32,722 bases of DNA from Methanomassiliicoccaceae archaeon. Its GTDB lineage: Archaea; Thermoplasmatota; Thermoplasmata; Methanomassiliicoccales; Methanomethylophilaceae. This document shows positions 14,655 through 22,588 of the stretch, one piece after another. The stretch is taken from assembly GCA_003555025.1 (NCBI GenBank), contig PWHV01000004.1:1-32722 (forward strand), given 5' to 3'. The notes below the pieces were generated by a model that was not told the DNA's origin, did no database searches, and saw only the letters and a program-made list of their open reading frames with translations. Positions within the stretch are counted from its first letter, which is position 1. Every line of letters starts with the position of its first letter. A program made the translations under genes and the position numbers.

Positions 14655-16037
14655 TCATCTAGGCCGGCAAGCCCTTCTGGTGAGCAGCGCCAGGGTCACG
14701 GCGGCCACCGCGAACACCATGCCGAGGGCGAACCCAGCCTGGAACCCATCCAACATCATACCCGTGGCAGGAGCGGGGCCTGCCACCATCTGGTAGAGCG
14801 CCGGCATGGTGGCGGCGCCGATGACCATGCCCACCTGCCGTAGCATCTGATGCATCCCCGAGGCGGTGCCGATGTGCTCAATTGGCGCAGTGCAGAAGAT
14901 ACGCCGGTTGTTCGGCGGGTTGAACAGGCCGTGGCCCCCTCCCATGGCCAAAAGCCCCAGGGAGGCCAACAACAGGCCGTCCGCCCTGCCCATGACGGTG
15001 AAGACAAGCATGGACGCGACCATCAATCCTGTGCCCGCCAGGGTAATGACGTAAGAGCCTCGGCGGTCGGCGAAGGAGCCGGATAGGGGGCCGATAGTCA
15101 TTATTACCAGTGCCGGCAGCACGAACAGCAGGCCCATGGCGGCGGGGGTGAGGCCGAGGATGTACTCCAAGTAGAAAGGGAGCAGGACCATGGAGCCCGA
15201 GTACGCCATGTAGACGAACGCCATGCTGGCCATGGGAATCATCACCAGAGGGTCACGCACCAATGACCTCTCCAACAACGGCCGGGCGGCATGCCCCTGC
15301 CTATGCAGCACCGCCAGCGCCGCCACGGACGCTCCCGAGGCGGAGACCATGACCACCGGGGACGGTCCCTCCGCCAGGACCCTGTTGACGGCGACCACGA
15401 AGCACAGCAGCCCGATGAACAACGCCGCTGTCTGTGCCACATCGGCGGTCTCGCCCTTGCCGCCGCTCCGAGGTATGAAGAGCACGGCCAGCGCGAGGCC
15501 GAAGGCGGCGATGGCCGCGTTGGTGTAGAATATCCAGTTCCAATGGAGGAGGCTGATGAGCAAACCGGAGGCCAGGGGGCCGGTCATGAATCCCACCGCC
15601 CCGAAGACGGTGAATATGCCCAGACCACGGCCCCTCACCGCCTCGGGGAGGTTGACCGAAACTATGGCGAAGTTCACCGATACCATCATCGCCGTTCCCA
15701 GGCCGGCCGCGCCGCGCAGCAGCACCAAGGCGTAGAAGTCATCGAGATGGTAGCTTAGCCCGGCCCCGAGGTTGGCCACCGAGAACAGCGCCATTCCCGC
15801 GATGTAGAGGCGGCGGTGCCCGATCACATCGCCCGCCCGGCCAAAGGGAAGCAGCAGGCTGCAGAGCACCAACGCGTACACGATGACCAACCATGCGGAA
15901 GTGGCGACATCCAGGGAATAGTGCGCTGTGATGGTCGGCAGGGCGATGTTGACCATGTTCACATCGAATGAGAGCAGGAAGATGCTCACTGCGGCGGACG
16001 CCACCACCAGCTTGTGCCTGCCCCTCTGCTCGGACAT
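14655..16037 (-). CDS. MFS drug/proton antiporter (DHA2-like), copy 2
   Basis: A 460-residue transporter of the major facilitator superfamily, most like the 14-helix DHA2 drug:H+ antiporters. It has SFDVNMVNIALPT in helix 1, motif A FGRAGDVIGHRR after helix 2, and the GPLASGLL motif of antiporters in helix 5. It is a diverged tandem copy of the gene upstream. I start at the ATG at 16037 behind a GGAGG site; the frame runs open far upstream through the other gene by chance. It probably exports a small hydrophobic compound; the operon's methyltransferase suggests that compound may be modified first. Confidence 0.88.
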   Translation of the reverse strand: MSEQRGRHKLVVASAAVSIFLLSFDVNMVNIALPTITAHYSLDVATSAWLVIVYALVLCSLLLPFGRAGDVIGHRRLYIAGMALFSVANLGAGLSYHLDDFYALVLLRGAAGLGTAMMVSVNFAIVSVNLPEAVRGRGLGIFTVFGAVGFMTGPLASGLLISLLHWNWIFYTNAAIAAFGLALAVLFIPRSGGKGETADVAQTAALFIGLLCFVVAVNRVLAEGPSPVVMVSASGASVAALAVLHRQGHAARPLLERSLVRDPLVMIPMASMAFVYMAYSGSMVLLPFYLEYILGLTPAAMGLLFVLPALVIMTIGPLSGSFADRRGSYVITLAGTGLMVASMLVFTVMGRADGLLLASLGLLAMGGGHGLFNPPNNRRIFCTAPIEHIGTASGMHQMLRQVGMVIGAATMPALYQMVAGPAPATGMMLDGFQAGFALGMVFAVAAVTLALLTRRACRPR

Positions 16038-16087
16038 GCCTCCGCAATACCCCGCCGCCGCTAAATAACTTGCATCAGACCTCAAAG

Positions 16088-17467
16088 TCACGCGCGGTAC
16101 TGGCGGGATATGGTCGCGGTGAGGAGCATGGCGGCCACCGCGAACACCAGTCCAAGCTGGAAAGCGGCCTGGAATCCGTCGAGCATGACCGCCGGGTCCA
16201 GCGACGGACCCACCACGAACTGGTACACCGCGGGCATGGTGGCGGCGCCGAGGACGTTGCCGGTGTGCCTCATTGTCTGGTGGGTGCCGGAGGTGGTGCC
16301 GAGGTTCTCCACCGGCACGGAGCTGAAGACCCGGCGGTTGTTGGGGGCGTTGAACCCTCCGTAGCTGACTCCCATGAGTATGAGCCCCGCCAGGGCGATC
16401 AGCAGCATGTCGAGCCTTCCCAAGCTGAGGAAGAGCAGCATTGCGGCCACCATCGCCGCCGCCGCGCCCAGGGTGAGGCCGTAGGACCCGCGGTAATCGG
16501 AGGCCCTCCCGCTGGCCGGACCCAGGAAGGTAATGAGAACCGCCGGGATGAGGAACATCATTCCCATGGCGGCGGTGTCGAGGCCGCGGACGTCCTGAAG
16601 GTAGAAGGGCAGTATGACCATCGATCCGGAGTAGCACATGTAGAGGAGGGACATGGAGAACAGGGAGCGCATCACCCGGGTATTGAATATCACATTGGGC
16701 TCGAGCAGCGGCGACTTCGCCGACTTCTGCCTCCGCACCACCACTGCCGCGGCGGCCGCGGCGGCCAGGGCGGACAATGCTACTCCCGCGGTCAGGCCGT
16801 CTATCACCCCCCGGTTGATGGCCAGCACCGAGAACAATATCACGGCGAAGAACGCCGCCGTCTGCGGGATGTCGGCAGTAGAGCCGCCGCCGCCGCTGTG
16901 GGGTATGTGCCTGGCGGCCAGGAACAGGCCGGGCACGGCGATGGCGAAGAGCAGGAAGAACAACGAGCTCCAGGGAAGGTAGCTCAGCATGACGCCTGAC
17001 ACGATGGGGCCGGTCATGAATCCCATCGACCCGAAGACCGCTGACCATCCCAGGCCGCGTCCTCTCATTCCCGCCGGAAGGTTCACGGACATGATGGCGA
17101 AGTTGACCGACAGCATCATGGCCGCGCCCACGGCGGAGAAGGAACGCAACACCACCACTGCCAGGAAGGAGTCGAGCATGTAGCCCAGGCCCACGGCGAG
17201 GTTGGCGGCGGCGAAGAGCCCCATGCCCGTGATGAACAGGCGGCGGTGCCCGATCACATCGCCCGCCCGGCCGAAGGGAAGCAGCAGGCTGCAGAGCACG
17301 ATGCCATGGACGATGACCACCCAGGCGGCGGTGCCTAGGTCCATTTGGAAATGAGCGGCCATAGTGGGCAGAGCGATGTTCACCATGTTGATGTCGAAGG
17401 CTATCAGGAAATTGCTCATGGCGGCGGCGCTCACCAGCAACAGATGCCTTCTTCCAGCTTCGCTCAT
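16088..17467 (-). CDS. MFS drug/proton antiporter (DHA2-like), copy 1
   Basis: A 459-residue major facilitator transporter with the same layout as copy 2: AFDINMVNIALPT in helix 1, motif A FGRAGDVIGHRR at about 66-77 and MTGPIVSGVM in helix 5. About 14 hydrophobic segments are visible. It is the middle gene of a methyltransferase-MFS-MFS operon, 48 bases after the methyltransferase stop. Two tandem exporters could work on different substrates or form one unit. Motif-A DNA is almost identical to that of copy 2 over 59 bases although the flanks differ. Confidence 0.88.
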   Translation of the reverse strand: MSEAGRRHLLLVSAAAMSNFLIAFDINMVNIALPTMAAHFQMDLGTAAWVVIVHGIVLCSLLLPFGRAGDVIGHRRLFITGMGLFAAANLAVGLGYMLDSFLAVVVLRSFSAVGAAMMLSVNFAIMSVNLPAGMRGRGLGWSAVFGSMGFMTGPIVSGVMLSYLPWSSLFFLLFAIAVPGLFLAARHIPHSGGGGSTADIPQTAAFFAVILFSVLAINRGVIDGLTAGVALSALAAAAAAAVVVRRQKSAKSPLLEPNVIFNTRVMRSLFSMSLLYMCYSGSMVILPFYLQDVRGLDTAAMGMMFLIPAVLITFLGPASGRASDYRGSYGLTLGAAAAMVAAMLLFLSLGRLDMLLIALAGLILMGVSYGGFNAPNNRRVFSSVPVENLGTTSGTHQTMRHTGNVLGAATMPAVYQFVVGPSLDPAVMLDGFQAAFQLGLVFAVAAMLLTATISRQYRA

Positions 17468-17515
17468 GATTGGCCTATGGTGTGTGTGCGTGATTACAGT
17501 TGCTATGGCCGCGCA

Positions 17516-18148
17516 TCAGACGCCGCCCATCCGGTCCCCGATGACCGCCATCCAATTCATCTCCTCCACCAGATGCACCTCGGTCTCAAAGCCTTCGATG
17601 GCGATGAGGTCGGCGATCCCCTCCGGGTCCACCAGCGTGAATCCGTGGAGCCGGCTGTTCTCTTTGTTGCGGTCGTCGAAATCAGGATGGGGATAGGCCT
17701 CGCTGACGATCATCAGCGTCCCTCCGGGGGCGGTGACGCGGCCTAGCTCGGCGATTCCGGCGGCCAGGTCCTCCCAGAAGAAATAGCTCTCGACGGAGAT
17801 GACCAGGTCGAAGCTGCCGCTGCGATAGGGAAGGGAGCCGGCCGGCGCTTGGACGAGCTCCATCCTTCCGCTGTTCACCAGCTCGCGGTTGCGTTCGAAG
17901 CAGAACTCCAGAGCAGAGGCGGACACATCGGCGCCATACAGGGACGCCTTAGGCCAGCGTTGGGCGGCCAAGCTCAGGGCCAAACCCCCTCCGCAGCCCA
18001 CGTCGAGCACGCCCCCCGGCTCGACGCCCTCCAATCTGGAGAGCGCCCATTCGGTGAGCGGAAGATGATGCTCGTTCATGCTCTCCATGATTTTCCTCCC
18101 CTCCTCTCCGCGGGGGTGCGAGTACTGCGAGCCGCTACCTTGGTCCAT
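17516..18148 (-). CDS. SAM-dependent methyltransferase (class I)
   Basis: A 210-residue Rossmann-fold methyltransferase. The SAM-binding motif I VLDVGCGGG is at about residues 47-55, the acidic end of strand 2 (YGADVSASAL) near 71-80, and motif IV SFDLVISVES near 112-121. A methyl acceptor cannot be deduced. It begins the operon with two MFS exporters and faces a regulator gene 94 bases away, so it may act on the exported compound or provide resistance to it. Start: ATG at 18148 with GGTGG upstream. Confidence 0.87.
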   Translation of the reverse strand: MDQGSGSQYSHPRGEEGRKIMESMNEHHLPLTEWALSRLEGVEPGGVLDVGCGGGLALSLAAQRWPKASLYGADVSASALEFCFERNRELVNSGRMELVQAPAGSLPYRSGSFDLVISVESYFFWEDLAAGIAELGRVTAPGGTLMIVSEAYPHPDFDDRNKENSRLHGFTLVDPEGIADLIAIEGFETEVHLVEEMNWMAVIGDRMGGV

Positions 18149-18211
18149 AGAGCCACCAGCGACTAGCCCGTAGATTAATCTTTCATATCCGTCCTGGACG
18201 GCGGTGAATAG

Positions 18212-18221
18212 AATTATATCC
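18212..18221 (+). promoter_or_regulatory. TATA box of the two-HTH regulator
   Basis: AATTATATCC is centred about 26 bases before the ATG at 18243, which predicts a leaderless transcript. It lies in the 94-base gap shared with the divergent methyltransferase-MFS operon, where an operator for self-regulation could also sit. Confidence 0.5.
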
Positions 18222-18242
18222 GTTCATTAATATGTGAACAGG

Positions 18243-19124
18243 ATGGACGAGGTCGACATCAGGATGGCGATAGAGCTGACCCTGGAGCCCCGTGCCACAT
18301 TCAGGGACCTCTCCAGGGTCATGGGCCTGTCGGTGACCGCGGTGCACAAACGGTTCAGGTCCCTGGTGGTCCGGGGCATATTCAGGAGATTCACCGCCTC
18401 GCCCTCGCCATGGGCCTACGCCTGCCCGGTATGCATGATAAGCGGTCGCTTCGACCCCCATGAGGAGGAAGAGGTCCTATCGTCCATCGTGTCCGACGAC
18501 CGGGTGCATTCGGTGCACATCGGATCCGGCGAGTTCATCTATGTGGCGGCGATCGCTCGGCCGGGGGAGTCCATCGAGGACGTGAAGAGGGAAATTATCG
18601 CCGCGGGGGGGATCGAGGAACCGTTCACCGACTCCATGCACCCTCCTCGACCCTCTGCAGAGCTGCAACCGGAGGACCACCTCATCATATCCGCGCTTCG
18701 GGACGACTGCCGTCGGCCCCTGCAGGAGGTCGCTGAGCTCACCGGGATGAGCACCAAGACCCTGAAGAGGAGGCTGGACCGTATGCGGGACGAGGAGCTG
18801 ATATGGATGAGGCTGGAATGGTCGCCGCTCATCAGCGGCGACTACCTGGCGATAATGAACGTCACCCTGGCCGATGGAAGTCCGAATCTGGACGCGGTCA
18901 ATGAGATCCGCCGTCGATACATGCCGCCGGTGGTTGGCCTGAGCGCCTTGGTAGAGCATCCCCGACAGCTCCTGCTCGGAGTATGGGCCCGGAACCTGGT
19001 GGAGCTGCATGAGACGCGCCGCGAGCTGCAGGGCTGCGGTCTGTTCGGATCTTTGCGCTACCACATACTCACCGACATGCTTGATTGCCGATGCTGGATA
19101 GACACGGTATCGGGTCCGTCCTGA
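18243..19124 (+). CDS. Lrp/AsnC-like regulator with two HTH domains
   Basis: A 293-residue transcription regulator. The first winged HTH spans about residues 2-50 (EVDIRMAIELTL, RDLSRVMGLSVTAVHKR), a ligand-like domain about 55-130, and a second HTH about 143-195 (EDHLIISALRDD, LQEVAELTGMSTKTLKRR). The C-terminal part resembles a second sensor domain. Two HTH units in one chain are typical of some archaeal regulators, unlike single-HTH bacterial Lrp. It faces the methyltransferase-MFS operon and may control it in response to the exported compound. I use the ATG at 18243 from the TATA spacing; a GTG lies nine bases upstream. Confidence 0.8.
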   Translation: MDEVDIRMAIELTLEPRATFRDLSRVMGLSVTAVHKRFRSLVVRGIFRRFTASPSPWAYACPVCMISGRFDPHEEEEVLSSIVSDDRVHSVHIGSGEFIYVAAIARPGESIEDVKREIIAAGGIEEPFTDSMHPPRPSAELQPEDHLIISALRDDCRRPLQEVAELTGMSTKTLKRRLDRMRDEELIWMRLEWSPLISGDYLAIMNVTLADGSPNLDAVNEIRRRYMPPVVGLSALVEHPRQLLLGVWARNLVELHETRRELQGCGLFGSLRYHILTDMLDCRCWIDTVSGPS

Positions 19125-19399
19125 GCGCGTCACGCACGGTCCCTATGACTTTCGAAAGAAACCACCGTTCATAAAAGGCCAGAACCGACGGGGAGCGGCC
19201 GTGAGCGACCGATGCCAATGGGCGGTCGGCGGAATCGGAACAATGCATGCGAATGCACGCACAGGCCGGTCACCAATCGTCTTTCGGTCGCTAGCGTGAC
19301 AGCATGGGCATTGTGGCAAGGCATCGCTTGTTATAATAATGGATTAAAGAATGAATAAAGTGTTTATTTTCGATCACGCTTATTCAGCGCGCCAAATCT
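19125..19399. other. Intergenic region with inverted repeat
   Basis: No gene is supported here. AGCGACCGA (19204-19212) and TCGGTCGCT (19284-19292) form a nine-base inverted repeat with a 71-base spacer, and the last 70 bases are A/T-rich (TTATAATAATGGATT). It could fold into a small RNA or serve as the terminator region of the regulator gene. Confidence 0.3.
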
Positions 19400-19561
19400 T
19401 CAGAACCTGTCGCGTCGCGGGGGTGCGTGCTTCTTGTAGCAATCCCTGCAATAGACTGGCCTGCCCTGGGTAGGCTTAAAGGGGACTTCGCATTCCTGAT
19501 TGCAATCAGAGCATGTCGCCTTGTGGAATTCCCTGGGTGGTCTATCCCTGTCAAAAGACAT
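19400..19561 (-). CDS. 53-residue CxxC-x17-CxxC zinc-ribbon protein, copy 1
   Basis: Reading the minus strand from the ATG at 19561 gives a 53-residue protein. CSDC (17-20) and CRDC (38-41) are separated by exactly 17 residues, a small zinc-binding unit known from archaeal and some bacterial genomes (CxxC-x17-CxxC motif). The N-terminus is basic (DRDRPPREFHKA) and the tail is basic and proline-rich. A GAGAAAGGA site precedes the ATG. Role unknown; such ribbons often bind nucleic acid or serve as adaptors. 43 of 53 residues match copy 2. Confidence 0.82.
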   Translation of the reverse strand: MSFDRDRPPREFHKATCSDCNQECEVPFKPTQGRPVYCRDCYKKHAPPRRDRF

Positions 19562-19788
19562 CCTTTCTCAACTCCTTTTCCTATAAGACCGTACACCGTA
19601 CTCCCTATGCCTAACTTAACTAGCGTCTTGTTCTTAGGGATATGACCAGGCTTAGCGTACCGTTCCACGGTCCAAAAGTGTAGACATCGTTCTAGTATAA
19701 AAAATATTAGTAGCGACCGTTGCAACACGTGACCAACCCTTAAATAAGAATCACCAGGAAACACCATGCCACGGGCGGGAAGGACATG

Positions 19789-19801
19789 AAAAAGGGTTTG
19801 G
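19789..19801 (-). terminator. Terminator after zinc-ribbon copy 2
   Basis: CCAAACCCTTTTT on the minus strand, 12 bases after the stop codon of the gene at 19814. Same CAAACC-T-run signature as on the plus strand. Confidence 0.4.
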
Positions 19802-19813
19802 CCGCTCCGCCGA

Positions 19814-19975
19814 TCAGAACCGTTCCTTCCGCGGCGGGGCGTGTATCTTGTAGCATTCCCGGCAATACACCGGCCTGTCCTGCACCGGTTTGAAAGGGAC
19901 CTCGCATTCCTCTCCGCAGTCCGAGCAGGTCGCCTTGTGGAATTCACGTGGCGGTCTGTCCCTGTCCTGTCTCAA
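19814..19975 (-). CDS. 53-residue CxxC-x17-CxxC zinc-ribbon protein, copy 2
   Basis: On the minus strand a TTG at 19975, with a GGAG site nine bases before it, starts a 53-residue protein ending at 19814. CSDC (17-20) and CREC (38-41) are 17 residues apart, as in copy 1, with the same basic N- and C-terminal arms. No in-frame ATG exists, so TTG is the likely start. A TATA element (GTATAAGG) lies directly before the ribosome site. The spacer to copy 1 is 252 bases and has its own promoter-like A/T stretch, so the genes are probably transcribed separately. Confidence 0.8.
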   Translation of the reverse strand: MRQDRDRPPREFHKATCSDCGEECEVPFKPVQDRPVYCRECYKIHAPPRKERF

Positions 19976-20141
19976 TTCTTCACTCTCCTTATACGCCGAG
20001 GCCTGCGGCCAATGGGCGCGTCAGGCACGGTCTGGAATACGAATCCGTTTTCCAGGTATAATAAAATTGAGTTGATGCAGACCGCGGGGCCGGCTCCGGA
20101 CCTAGCGCAAAGTTTTCTATTTGGACTCCCATAATAGCCTT

Positions 20142-20342
20142 ATGGTCGACTGCATGATGAACGCCTACCACGCCTTCCGCCGCGATGTCAGGCATTGCGG
20201 ACTCTCTGATGAACTGATATGCACCAACGGCGATTGCAGGATATGCAACATACCGCTCTGGTTCCTTCCTTGGAAGGAGGACACTGAGAAAGTGAAAGAG
20301 GAGTTCCACCGGCTATTGACCTGCTATGAGGAGCCGGAATGA
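20142..20342 (+). CDS. Small cysteine-rich hypothetical protein
   Basis: A 66-residue cytoplasmic protein with six cysteines, three in CTNGDCRIC (27-35) plus C4, C19 and C61. The spacing could bind a metal, but the pattern does not match a family I know. The C-terminal half is charged and probably helical (KEDTEKVKEEFHRLL). I start at the ATG at 20142; a TTG in frame at 20121 is possible. No clear Shine-Dalgarno site is seen. Confidence 0.5.
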   Translation: MVDCMMNAYHAFRRDVRHCGLSDELICTNGDCRICNIPLWFLPWKEDTEKVKEEFHRLLTCYEEPE

Positions 20343-20398
20343 AGGTGGCGAAATCATTATAACATCCCATCTCCAAATCTAAGACGGAGGTGAAACGA

Positions 20399-20683
20399 AT
20401 GCCAGTGTATGTAGTGCTTTCCAGGCTGACCAGCGATGGCAGGAAGACCCTCAAGTCCAACCCGGAGCGCTTGAAGGAGGTCAACAAGGAGATCGAGGCC
20501 ATGGGCGCCAAGGTGGTGCACCAGTACGCCCTGTTGGGGAGATATGATTTCCTCAACATCCTTGAGGTGCCGGACGAGAAGGTCATAGCCAAGGTGCTGG
20601 TCGAGATGGGGTCCCGCGGGACCCTGCAGACGGCCACGATGCAGGCGATGCCCATCGAAGAGTTCCTTCATTCCATGGACTGA
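20399..20683 (+). CDS. GYD-domain protein
   Basis: A 94-residue protein of the GYD family, named after the LGRYDFLNILEVP-type strand (here at about 47-59). The fold is a ferredoxin-like dimer of unknown function, common in archaea and some bacteria. The protein begins PVYVVLSRLTSDG, the usual family start, and the ATG at 20399 lies behind a near-perfect GGAGGTGA site at 20386-20393. A GTG nine bases earlier falls in that site and is not used. A strong hairpin terminator follows. Confidence 0.85.
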   Translation: MPVYVVLSRLTSDGRKTLKSNPERLKEVNKEIEAMGAKVVHQYALLGRYDFLNILEVPDEKVIAKVLVEMGSRGTLQTATMQAMPIEEFLHSMD

Positions 20684-20698
20684 AGGCGAAACGACAAA

Positions 20699-20733
20699 TC
20701 GCCCGGGCATTCCTCGGGCGAAGGTTCTTTTTT
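20699..20733 (+). terminator. Hairpin terminator after the GYD gene
   Basis: TCGCCCG (20699-20705) and CGGGCGA (20715-20721) form a seven-base stem, followed by TTCTTTTTT (20725-20733). It resembles a bacterial-style intrinsic terminator. A small ORF with its own ribosome site begins directly after it. Confidence 0.65.
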
Positions 20734-20743
20734 AGGTGATGCT

Positions 20744-20860
20744 GTGAGCGAGGAAAGAAAAAGGAAGATTCTGGCCCTGATAGTGGGGGCGCTGTTCGTG
20801 ATGGCGGTGGCCACTGGCTCGATATCGTATATCATCCAATTCCTGGTCGCCAACCCCTGA
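20744..20860 (+). CDS. Very small membrane protein (38 residues)
   Basis: A GTG at 20744 with AGGTGAT just upstream starts a 38-residue protein (MSEERKRKILAL at its N-terminus). A charged basic head is followed by one hydrophobic helix (residues about 8-34), so it is probably an inner-membrane peptide with N-terminus inside. No family is recognised. It lies beyond the terminator of the GYD gene, so a promoter of its own or read-through is needed. Confidence 0.5.
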   Translation: MSEERKRKILALIVGALFVMAVATGSISYIIQFLVANP

Positions 20861-20904
20861 GGCCTGCGGCCGAGGATAATTGTATATCCCCATAGGGTTG
20901 TTCG

Positions 20905-21519
20905 ATGTCCATGCCCCCCATGCCCGTCAGAGACGCGGTGGCCGCCAGGAGGGCGAAGAGGGCGATCTCTACCGCTTTCATCAGCGATGAGGAGACCCAT
21001 GCCATGGCGGAGGCGATGCGGCTGTCGCCCTCGTGCAACAACAAGCAGCCATGGCACGTCATAGCGGTGCGGGGCGCCGCGGCCCTGGAACGGCTCAAGG
21101 GCTGCCTGCCCCGCGGCAACGGGTGGGCCAAGGCATCGCCCCTCATATTGGCGGTGTGCTCCCGCGCCGAGGATGATTGCATGTTGTCCGATGGCCGCGA
21201 CTATCATCTGTTCGACTGCGGCCTGGCGGTGGGGGAGATGATGCTGGCTGCCACCGAGATGGGCATCATAGCCCATCCCATCGCCGGTTACGACCCTCTC
21301 ATGGCCAAGGAGGCGCTGTCGGTCCCCGAGGACTTCATCCTCATAACCTTGGTGGTCTGCGGGCGTCCAGGCAACGACAGCAGCATGCTATCGGAGAAGC
21401 AGCTTTTGGCGGAGGGGGAGAGGCCGGCGCGCAGGCCGAGTGGCGAGAACCTATTCGCCGACGCATGGGGGGCTCCGTTGTTTCCCGAAGTCCACTCAGA
21501 GCATCTCAGCGAGGACTGA
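20905..21519 (+). CDS. Nitroreductase-family flavoprotein
   Basis: A 204-residue FMN-dependent oxidoreductase of the nitroreductase fold. FMN-contact features are RRAKRAIS (near 16-23) and SPSCNNKQPWHVIAV (near 41-55), followed by the DYHLFDCGLAVGEMMLAA dimer helix near 98-115. Such enzymes use NAD(P)H or F420H2 to reduce nitro compounds, quinones or dehalogenate; the true substrate is unknown. The TATA element (GTATATCC near 20881) is about 25 bases before the ATG, so the transcript may be leaderless. Its 3' end overlaps the convergent flavodoxin gene by 24 bases. Confidence 0.85.
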   Translation: MSMPPMPVRDAVAARRAKRAISTAFISDEETHAMAEAMRLSPSCNNKQPWHVIAVRGAAALERLKGCLPRGNGWAKASPLILAVCSRAEDDCMLSDGRDYHLFDCGLAVGEMMLAATEMGIIAHPIAGYDPLMAKEALSVPEDFILITLVVCGRPGNDSSMLSEKQLLAEGERPARRPSGENLFADAWGAPLFPEVHSEHLSED

Positions 21520-21957
21520 GGCGAGGAAGGAATCGAGCTTCCCTCCCCATCCCTCTTCCAATGGGCCGGACATGGCAACGCATTCCAGCTCCAGCGAGCC
21601 TCGGTGCCTCATATGGCCTTTGGAGATTATGCCCTCCATCATCTCCGTGGTGCGGAAGCGCGGGCCTCCCTCGCCCTCGGGCAGCCTGGTGACCACCAGC
21701 GCGTAGTCACCGTCCCGTTGGACCGCGGACACCGCCTTCAGCAGCGAACGCATCTTGCGCGGCGGCCTCCCTATGTGGGTGGGGGAGCAGAACAGGTAGA
21801 GGTCGGCGCCCTTGACCTCCTCCGCGAGTATGTCATGCACATTGTGGCAATCGGCCTCGTGGCCGATGGCCCGTAGCGACTTGGCCATGTGCATGGAGGC
21901 CTCTCGGTTATGGCCGTAAGTAGTCTGGTATATGATGACGGCTTTGATGGCACTCAC
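21496..21957 (-). CDS. Flavodoxin-like protein
   Basis: About 153 residues with the flavodoxin fold. IIYQTTYGHNREA near the start forms the FMN phosphate loop, and SPTHIGRPPRKM (near 58-69) is the flavin loop typical of short archaeal flavodoxins. It would carry one or two electrons for cytosolic reactions. The GTG at 21957 fits a leaderless start 26 bases from a TATA box (TATTAAAA, 21980-21987); an ATG in frame at 21969 would lie before the predicted transcription start. It converges with the nitroreductase gene. Confidence 0.8.
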   Translation of the reverse strand: MSAIKAVIIYQTTYGHNREASMHMAKSLRAIGHEADCHNVHDILAEEVKGADLYLFCSPTHIGRPPRKMRSLLKAVSAVQRDGDYALVVTRLPEGEGGPRFRTTEMMEGIISKGHMRHRGSLELECVAMSGPLEEGWGGKLDSFLASVLAEML

Positions 21958-22054
21958 CGTTGCATGCATAGTTCAGCGGTTTTAATACCCTGTCCTCTCG
22001 GTGTGGGTAAAACTATTATTAATGCGCTGATGATTCAATGCGGCCGTAAGGAGC

Positions 22055-22588
22055 GTGCGACCTTTGACCCAGGGCGTTTTGGACCGATTGATGGATAGGT
22101 TGAGGCTGGAGAACGAGCCCGAAGAGAGGATAGACCCGCGGGCTTGGAAGGTATGGACCATAGCGGGGGCGATGAATTTCGTCATCCTGCTACCTTTGGC
22201 ACTGGCGTTCGACCGTTTCATCGTGGGACTGGTCAACCTGCCCCCGCTGGCGGGCACGGCGGCGCTGGCCTTGGCGCTAGCCTACGGCCCCTGGGGGATG
22301 GCCATCGCCCCGTGGCTCCGCATGCGTTTCTGGCGCTACGAGGTCCGCGAGAAGGAGATGGAGATCCAGCACGGCATATTCATCATCAAGAGGCACTTGA
22401 TCCCCATGGTGAGGGTGCAGCATGTGGACACCGAGCACGGGCCGCTGATGCGCTACTTCGGCCTCGCCACGCTCTTTGTGAACACCGCCGCCACCCGTTT
22501 CCCCATCCCCGCCCTGCCTCAGGGCAGGGCGGAGGAGCTGCGGGGAGAGATATCCGCCCTGGCCGGGGTCAGTGATGAAGATGTCTGA
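22055..22588 (+). CDS. YdbS-like membrane PH-domain protein
   Basis: A 177-residue protein with two hydrophobic helices (about 33-52 and 60-87) and a bacterial PH (bPH2, YdbS/YdbT) domain after about 90, with EKEMEIQHGIFIIKRHLIPMVRVQHVDTEHGP-like features seen as strand pairs and the NTAATRFPIPAL end. Function is unknown in detail; the Bacillus homologues protect against some antimicrobial compounds. It is coupled to the YdbT-like gene, which starts 14 bases before its stop. The start codon is uncertain: GTG at 22055 or ATG at 22091. Confidence 0.75.
   Translation: MRPLTQGVLDRLMDRLRLENEPEERIDPRAWKVWTIAGAMNFVILLPLALAFDRFIVGLVNLPPLAGTAALALALAYGPWGMAIAPWLRMRFWRYEVREKEMEIQHGIFIIKRHLIPMVRVQHVDTEHGPLMRYFGLATLFVNTAATRFPIPALPQGRAEELRGEISALAGVSDEDV

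Noticed and set aside
14655-17048. One 797-residue membrane protein on the minus strand
   Set aside because: The frame merges a chance reading of the first MFS gene with the true second one. The first half is basic and low-complexity; the real second start is at 16037 with a GGAGG site.
19384-19947. A 187-residue minus-strand protein
   Set aside because: It overlaps both zinc-ribbon genes in another frame and is arginine-rich shadow sequence.
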